Origin: Asterias amurensis
Lineage: Eukaryota; Echinodermata; Asteroidea; Forcipulatida; Asteriidae
DNA length: 64,000 nt
Direction of reading: 5' to 3'
NCBI RefSeq assembly: GCF_032118995.1
Contig: NC_092663.1
Location: 9,858,001-9,922,000 of the forward strand
The translations under genes and the position numbers were made by a program. The notes below the pieces were generated by a model. That model was not told where the DNA came from, made no database searches, and was given only the letters and a program-made list of their open reading frames with translations. Below are positions 25,101 through 34,100 of this stretch, piece after piece. The first letter of the stretch is position 1, and the number at the start of each line of letters is the position of its first letter.

Positions 25101-28100
25101 AGGCATGTTACTCGGGTGGGATTCGAACCCACGACCCTTGCAATTCTAGAGCAGTAGTATCTTACCAACTAGACTACCGAGGTTGCCCGGTAGCTAGAGG
25201 CAGTTCGAATCCTATGTTTTGGCAGCGGGTACCGCAACGATATAATAGATGTTAAATTTGCATCGGGATAAAGAATATTAATTTTTGGTTTTTACCCATA
25301 CACCGATGTGTGTTAGCACTGTATACTCAGTACTTTCCCGAGTCCTGTGAAACAATATCACAGGCATGTTACTCAGGTGGGATTCAAACCCACGACCCTT
25401 GCAATTCTAGAGCAGTGTCTTACCAACTAGACTACCGAGGTTGCCCGGTAGCTAGAGGCAACCAGTATTCTCACTTGGTGTATCCCAACATACAGTATGC
25501 ATAAAATAACAAACCTGTAAAAATTTTGACTCAATTGGTTGAAAGCGAAAGAAGAAAAAAAAAAAAGCCCTTATTCAGATGCATATAGGCTTTAGGCCAA
25601 GGAAATCTTTTATTATACGAGTAAAAAATTACCACTATCGACAGCCTGTTAAGCTTGGGCGATATCACGATATTATCGAATATCGCGATATTAATTTGGA
25701 AACGATTTCGATATCGGATGGATTTGGTTTGAATCGAAATATCGATATATCGTGATATATCGCAATTATCGCGATAATCGCGATATATCGCGATATCGAT
25801 TAAATATCGCGATGTATTTGCTAGCTGAGACATCTTGCACCCCATAGGTTTGGAGTAAAACCAGAAGAATAGGTCATTAGAACACCTCTCTTATGCTATG
25901 ACTGTCTCTTCTACAACTTTCACTTGGAGTTAGAAGACTGATGATGTCAAATTTAATTAATCGCGATTATATCGAATATCGCGATATATTGTCGGCGATA
26001 TATCGTGAATAAAATAAATCGATATCGCCCAAGCTTACAGCCTGTCTCCCATGCTCCTTACCAACAAGTAATTTTTCATGCTAACAAATATTTTGAGTAA
26101 ATACCAGTAGTGTCCAGTGCCTTTGACCGAAAGCAGAAAGTCATTTCTCCGAATTCAAAAATCATTTGAGGCTGTTCTCAATGTCAAGTCATGAGTCCCA
26201 CCCCTTCCCTAAGGAACTACATGTAGGGGCCCTCAGGGGCTGAGACTTTGCCAGCAGACAGCTCTAATTACATCACTTCAGCTAATGTTTAAAATCTCAT
26301 TCATGGAGAAACAGTACAGGGGAGAGGATCTCTAGACTTGTCTCGCGCATTTTTTTAATTGCAAAAATTCAGCGGACGATTAGCGCTTTCTGACGCTGAT
26401 ACCAGGGCCCCTAATTCATAGCGCTGCTTAACGGTAAGCCGAACAATTTGCCACGGTGCAAGCCTATTTCACAGGCTAGTAAAAAAATTGGGCGACCATA
26501 TTGCGCGTTTACCATGAATTTGCATTGTGACGTCATTTATTTTCGTGTGGTAAGCACCGGAAGGTTAGCATGCCTTTTCGTGTGCTTACGGTTAAAAGCA
26601 GCGCTATGAAATGGAAATTGCACAGTTAGCACAAAATCTACTGCTAAGCAGTGCTATGAAACTGGACCGAGAACTGTAGTCTCAATTATATGTCATAAAT
26701 TTGTTGATTAAAGGTATGCCCCGAATTGTTTTTGCCAACCAAGCAGTTGCTGGCAGTGTAAGCACTTCATGTAATCCATCATACAGTACATGTATGCATT
26801 AAACTGACAATGATCGGCCATCTGGGTGGGTCACAAGAAAATAGTGAAAAACTGAAAACATATTTTACATGACATTGATAAAAAAAAAAGGTGTAAAACG
26901 CTCACTGAGCATACCCTCCAAACGGGAAATTAGTTTCATTTATTTCTCATCATGTATGACATTTTTTCAGACAGAAATACTTCAAGTAAAGGGATGTTTT
27001 CTACTATCATCATCATTAGACCGTATAAGTTTTATGTAAATCTGTAATCTTATACATGTACAACTTATTTTTCTTCTTAGCAATTCTGTAGTATTCCTTT
27101 AACGAAGGACTGCAAACATACAGAGCCTTGTTCTCTGTCAACTAAAATATTGCAAAAATTCAGCCGACGATTAGAGATTTCTGACGCTGATACCTCAGCA
27201 GTAGTCTCAACTATAATATGTCATACATAAAGTTTTTTCTTTAAATGCCCAGGGTAAGAAATTTATGAGAATTCCTGAGCAGCGGATAAAAATGTCATTT
27301 GTCATACAGTAGATGTACATGTACATGAAACATGATTCATGTATGTGTATGGGGGGTGCGATGCACAGTACACAGTGTACATGTAGGTGTCTCAAATTTT
27401 ACATTAAAAATGTACACAACAAGTACATGTATGTTGTTGTACATTACATTACATACTCTTTGCACACAGTATTTCACATTAAGATCATAAGGACTGGGGT
27501 AGACAGCCCCCCCCCCCCCCCCCCGCAGAAAATGGCATGTCTAGTCAAAAAAAAATTGGTACAGAATGACATACATAAGAGAAGAGGAAATTGTACAATT
27601 GAGGCCACACAATTTTGATCTTCCCATCGAGGGAACTCCGCGACTTCCCAAATTTCACAAAAATCTAGAGAACACTATGCTCCAGATTGCACCCATAGGC
27701 CTTCTAGAACGGAAATATATATCAAACAAGAAGAGAACATTTCAAAGACCTTGTTTCAATTCAGCATGCTTCATCCAAATATCAAAATATTCTGGAGAAC
27801 TCTGCGCCTGGAAGTGTACATGTACATTAGGATGCATCCATGAAATTTAATGTTTGAAATCGACTTTAATGTGCACTGCAAAATCCTGATGACTGTTCCA
27901 CATTACACATTAGTCATGTCAGGGCAGCCAGCCCACAAAATGTATCATGACTTTGGGGGAGGGGCCTGGGTTACGACTGTGTAAACCAATTTCATCTTGG
28001 AATGCAGGCCTGGCATTGCATGAAGAACTTGGAATCTATACAGGTTATAATGGCATACATTCTTATGTCCCCGGCCTAATTGTGTTCCTGGTTTCGTGTT

Positions 28101-31100
28101 CCTGGACTTGGTGTTCCTGGACTTGATGTTCCTGGCTTTAGTGTGCCTGGCATCGGTGTTCCTTGCGTTGGTGTTCCTGGCCTTGGTGTTCCTGGCCTTG
28201 GTGTTCCTTGCCTTGGTGTTCCATGCCTTGGTGTTCCTGGCCTTGGTGTTCCTGGCCTTGGTGTTCCTGGCCTTGGTGTTCCTGGCCTTGGTGTTCCTGG
28301 CCTTGGTGTTCCTGGCCTTGGTGTTCCTGGCCTTGGTGTTCCTAGCCTTGGTGTTCCTAGCCTTGGTGTTCCTAGCCTTGGTGTTCTTGGCCTTGGTGTT
28401 CCTGGCCTTGATGTTCCTTGTCTTGGTGTTCCTAGCCTTGGTGTTCCTGGCCTAAATGTTCCTGGTCTTGATGTTTCTGGCCTTGGTGCTCCTGGCTTTG
28501 GCGTTTCGTGGCCTTTGTGTTGCTGGCTTTGGTATTTGTGGCCTTGGTGTTCCAGGCTGTGGTAATCCTGGCCTTTGTGTTTACAGTTGGAACACCAAGT
28601 TCCAGGTAGACGGAAAAGGAGACCCAGTAGAGACCCAGTAGAGGACGTACGTCATGGACTTTGGTCGTGTGAATAAAACCTTGTACGCATAATTCATGTT
28701 TGATGTCGGGTCAGATGTCAAATCAAAATCGAGGCAAAGCGCGCGACTATCTCTACTTTGCCTCGATTTCGATTTGACACCTGACCCGACATCAGACATG
28801 AATTATGCATACAATGTTTTATTCACACGACCAAAGTCCATGACGTACATCCTCTACTGGGTCTCCTTTTCCGTCTACCGTTCCTGGCCCTGGCCACCCT
28901 GCCCCCCCCCCCCCCCCCCCCGCCTGGATCTAAATTAATGCATTTAGCTGCTTTAAAGCCAAAATTAATGCTTTAAATTTTCTTCTCAGCAAAAAGATGC
29001 AGGATACCAATCACAAATTATACAAGTGGCATGCTATTTTGGCTGGTAACCTTATTCTTATTTGCATAATTTTTTTTGGTGCTTTTTGCGCTTAAAAGCA
29101 ACTCTATGAAATTGGGACGATCAACTCATCCTCCTTTGCTAATGCAAAGGGATGCACACTGCCGACGACATAATTGACAACTGCCCCCTTACATACATTT
29201 GTACATGTACTGCCCCCATACATACATGTACTGCCCCCAAAGGGCTGACTTGGAAGTGCGCTTCCTGGATTTACCATCGAGAAGATAGCCGACAAATGGC
29301 TGCCCCGATAATGATCATGATCAATAACTCCAAACAAGAAAAGCTGTTCAATGTGTAGTTACATCATGGTTACATACACACGTACCACCGTTTTCAGTTT
29401 CAAGAGTTGTAGACAGATAAAATTGCTTCCTGCTTCTTGCAGGAAATCAACCCAGTTTTGCAGCAAACACAATAACATTGAAGTGTACGCTGTTCTTATT
29501 GAGAAGTAGGGGTTGGTTGTAACAGCTCCGGGTGCTAGCTGTTGACACATTGATTGGTGTTATTCAATTAGGCGTGCGAAGTGGACACTAGACTGCTGCT
29601 CCTGAGTTGTAGACTAAGCAGCTGCCCCGGGCTGCCAGAGAGATGCTCTGAATGTACTATGAGAAACATTCTCAAGACATTAGTAATAACATTCAATATG
29701 CATTGTACGCAATGTTTACATTCAGAGAGAATTAGCGCAATATTTATGTACAATGTAAAGCGCATTGATATGTTATTGTTAAATGGGCTATTATATAGAT
29801 TGAGACTTGATAAATTGCAAAACAATACACTGTACGCCAATTGTATTGTTTGCAAGCCATTCATGAGATAGATTTGGACAATGTGTGGTACAATAACTTG
29901 CTTGGTCAAACAATGAATAAGTGAGCATTCTCAAAATATATTATTTCCATTTTATCAGTCATAAGTAGCTCGCAGAGCAAGTTGAGAAGTGGTGTTTACT
30001 AGCCCATAGTAGTTTTACAAGAAAATTACAGTATACATGTACATGTACTTTATACCAGCTATGTAGTCTTGGTGCAAGACGCTGTTGTACACACTCAACT
30101 ATCGCATACTTGCTCCACATGCCTTGCACCAAGACTAGTGTTAAGGATGAGCCCTAATCAGCATATTTTATGGGAAGGGCAAATAGAACATAAGCACATG
30201 AAATCATTTGAGTATTGAGTAGAACTGCATCACTGGGAGATCAAAAGGTTGTTCATTGGCCAATCCTGTGTGACGCGCATCAAAAGGAGGTTGTTCATTG
30301 GCCAATCCTGTGTGACACGCATACGCGTTGGCGCTTTTTCCATTGTTCCATCATCAGATTACTTCTAAGGAAAAGGCGGTTTGGTGACATCATGCATTTA
30401 GGTCTGTCTCTGAATAAATGGGTAGAGCACCACTTTGTCCATCTTTAAGTTGGGAGGGTAGTGCATTCTGCTTCTTACAGACCGAGCAAGAGGGTAACCC
30501 TGTTTCAGCCCCGCGAGTAGGTGGCAACAAGCCCCTTGTGACATTTGATTTGCGCTTGACAGCCCAAATTGGCTAAATGCAGCCCTCATCTTGAAGTGGC
30601 AGTCTGGCCTTTTACGAGCGTATCGCGTGATGTTGTACAACTGTTTCAGCCGTTGCTCTCGACCAATAGGAATGAAGAAACTGTCTTATAAGAACAGGTG
30701 CAAGCACGCGTGTCACGTCCATGATATAACACTTTTTACTTACAGTGTTATATCATCCGTTCAAACAACACCTTGTGATGCCCCCTTGACCACTCAGAAT
30801 GGATAAACTGTCTGAGGTATTTATGAATATAAAATACAAGCCCAACAGTCATGTGGGTTTTACACTGGAATCACACTGAGGCCACGGTCTCCGTTGCCCT
30901 GGTCTTGGCTTTTTGTGCCCCTTCAATATGTTCCAATGGACTTTTAAGATTTTCCAATGGAAGTGCCCAGCAAAGTAAAAATGGCCTTGCCCTTGCAAAG
31001 ATGAAATAACAGGTCTGTGGGTACCCCAAAACTCAAGTCCTTTTCATTTAAAACCTCTCTACAATTTATGCTTCTTTCCTTGGTTCATGATTGACAAAAC

Positions 31101-34100
31101 TGGGTCAACACTTGAAATACAATTTATATAATCATGGTTTTGTGGATGAGCAACAGATGCATGTATCGTGTGTACATGTGTAAGTGATACATGTTTGGGG
31201 GCGGTAATGAAATCATGCTACATGGCAAACAGACTACATTACAAACACATCCAAATTAAACAATTCTGGTGTGGCTGTCTAGACCAGATATTCTGAGAAA
31301 ATTTTTCTGAGATCATAATTTTAGTTGTCTGTCCAGGTTTGGTTGTGATAAATAATGCCTACATACATGTATATTGGACAAGCGCACACATTCCAAATAC
31401 TCATTTATTTATAAACATAATAAAAAATCACTAAACACTGTTTTGATTTAGTAAGAAAAAGGAATGAAAAAGAGGAGGGTCTTTTACCAGGGGTGACATT
31501 TTCATAGATTGTTGCTTTTGTTTAGTACAGTGTAGTCTTTTTGGGTCTGTGTTACAAGGAGAAGGGGGGTCATTGTTCTCCTTTAGAGGAGGGGAAATTA
31601 CAAATTAATTTTTGTGATACATTGGTGTACTCTTTTTCCAATCTATGTAAAATTCTCATTTGAGTGGAGACAACAGGATCTGCAGCCCAGTTCATACTTC
31701 ATGCGAATGTGAATGCAACGCAAATTTGACGTGAATTTGACGTCACAACTCTATATTCGCAGCGATATTCGCAAGAGATTTGAGCACAACTGAACTGCTG
31801 CGAATTATTCGTTGCGAATATGTGGCGTCAACATTTGTATCGCATTCCCATAAAGTATGAACCGGGCTTTAGTAATGTAAATCGCAAATGTATTAATACC
31901 CTTCCATTGCAATTTTTAAAACATCAAATACATCAATATTTATTCAAAACAACCTTAAATTTGACCTTTTGCTCCATTTAGTTGTTGAAATCCAATGATG
32001 TCATGTTTAAATTTTTGCTCTAAAACAGTCAGTTTTAAAACAAAACAACCCATGATACAAAAATGTTGAGACCCATTTTTTCTCAGAATGATGCTATAAG
32101 ATATTTTGGGTAATCATTGACAAACATTACACTGTAAGAGTATCAAAAACAATGGCAATTTGCACCGACTGGTAATTATTCCCCATGTCACATGATGTAG
32201 ACTCTGTCTATTGGGAAATGAGTACATCACAAAATCAAATTGGTCATATCCCTTCCTCTCTAGCAGTGGTTTGCTGGCCAAATGCAAGTTAAATCGCCCA
32301 AGGACCAGTTAAAATTTGCTCCAAGTGGTCCAGCTGGCTAGTTTAGTGTATGGAAATCATTCCCCTTTAATTAAAGGGGTGCGTTTTGGTACTGTTTCGG
32401 TTGAAATGGCTATTTAGTATAATAACTGGCCAATGACCGAAACAGTTGTTGGTTAGGACTGCCAAAACACACCCCTGGACACACCCACTGGGGCTCCGCA
32501 CTAGGTCCCACTGGGTAGTCACTGGGAAAGTTAAAGGGGCAGTCCCCGGGATTACTTACTTGTTGTACAGGTGATTGTCTACTTTCATCTTGCTGTAGGC
32601 TTTGAAGTCATCTGGTAGCAGCATGACTGGGATGGTCACATGGCTTAATTCATTACTCTGCAAAGAAATAAAAGCAGAAAATTGACCACTTTGCATTTTC
32701 TCCAATTTTTAGGCAGGATGCAAAATAAGAAAATGTGTCCTGTAGCCAATCCATTAAGCTCCGCCCTTTGACCCTAAACTTACACAGTCCTCCCTCCAAA
32801 AATGAACCGAGGTGATTTGTGGAGAATTGAGGTTGGTTTACACCGTAGGTACTACTGGGTGCACTGGTTGAATTTGGCAGGTTGAGGCAGCATTATTCAC
32901 ACCACACGACATGTACAGGGTAGCTCAGCTTTAAGCCATTATACACTTTCGGTAAACAGTATTGTCCAAGTCCCACACTTCGTGTATCACAACTTATATA
33001 TAAAATAACAAACCTGTGAAAATTTAGGCTCAATCGGTCATCGGAGTCGGGAGAAAATAACGGGAAAACCCACTTTTGTTTCCGCACGTTTCGCTGTGTC
33101 ATGACATGTGTTTAAAACAAATCCGTAATTCTCGCTATCGAGAATTTATATTCTTTTAATGTTTTCTCAAAAAGTAAAGCATTTCATGGAATAATATTTC
33201 ATTAAAAGTCTTTCACCATTACCTTCTGTAAACCCTGTAAATTATTTGTAAATCTGTAAAAAAAAAAAAAAAAAAAAAAAATCTGTACCGAAAGTGTATA
33301 ATGGCTTTAAATCTGGTTGATTTTGGACTTAGGAGGGTTGAAGCGAGATCCATACATATATTTCCACTCAACCAGTTGTAGGGCTGACACAGTGGGGATC
33401 CATCACACTAATAGGTCGATTGTTGAAGATTGTAATCGAATTGATTATATGGAGGATTTGGGAAAGCTTCTTGATGGTCATCAATTTAAGGCATAGTGCT
33501 TGTGCTAGCAGTCACCTAACAATCACAACTGGGAATATTCCACAACAAAACCATGATGTGCTTTTTTTGGGTAGTCATTTGGATTGATTCATTTTGCATA
33601 ATTGTGTAGAGTGCAGGACACTGCTCTATGACAGGCCTATAACTATGTACACGGAGGCCATGGCCTATGTTGCCCCCGGTCTTGGCCTTGGTGCACCTTC
33701 ACAAATTTCCAAACAGACTTTTTAAGCTTTCCAAAAATCTGACTAGATCAGGGGTCGATTCCAAAAAGAAATAGAACTAGTCCTAATTAGGACTAGTTCT
33801 AAGAGATATTAAAAACTTAAGGCTAGTCCTAAGTTAGGACTAGTAACTCTTCTTAACTCAAGATAAGACTAGTCTTTACTTTTTGTGAAATCCAGCCTAG
33901 GTCAATGAGAGAGGGAAAAGTTGGCAAGGAAAATCATGAGAGATTTATTCACAAAACGCCAGACAAATGCAGTGGCAGGCTAGGAATAATTACATGCATG
34001 TAACAAAACAAACGTTAGAGCGAGGTACAAGGAAATCATTAGTGCTGTGTTGGTGCTCAGGAAATAGATCTGTTATACAGGATATACATCATTGATTGGA

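Larger units (their letters stand above)
24924..26124. mobile_element. MITE family A copy carrying two later insertions
   Basis: The left arm starts TTAAAGGCACTGGATACATA and the right arm ends AGTGTCCAGTGCCTTTG. The element is split first by a SINE (24979-25460) and then by an inverted-repeat element (25649-26036), each with its own target duplication. Removing both leaves about 330 bp, near the normal family length. Confidence 0.82.
17129..32559 (-). other. PIP4K2: PIP4K2 intron 2, 15.4 kb
   Basis: Bounded by the donor GTAAGT (32559 downwards) and the acceptor TTGTAG (17129-17132). It contains no further kinase-like exon. Stretches with nothing recognised include 17210-17900, 18650-19310, 20345-21110, 21500-22030, 27110-28080, 29130-30240 and 30330-31680. 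An A-run is at 17934-17960 and C-runs at about 27509-27524 and 28902-28921. Confidence 0.75.

Noticed and set aside
28080..28565. Glycine/valine/proline-rich frame resembling a structural protein
   Set aside because: It is a 15-bp minisatellite; adjoining frames are open too and nothing gene-like surrounds it.
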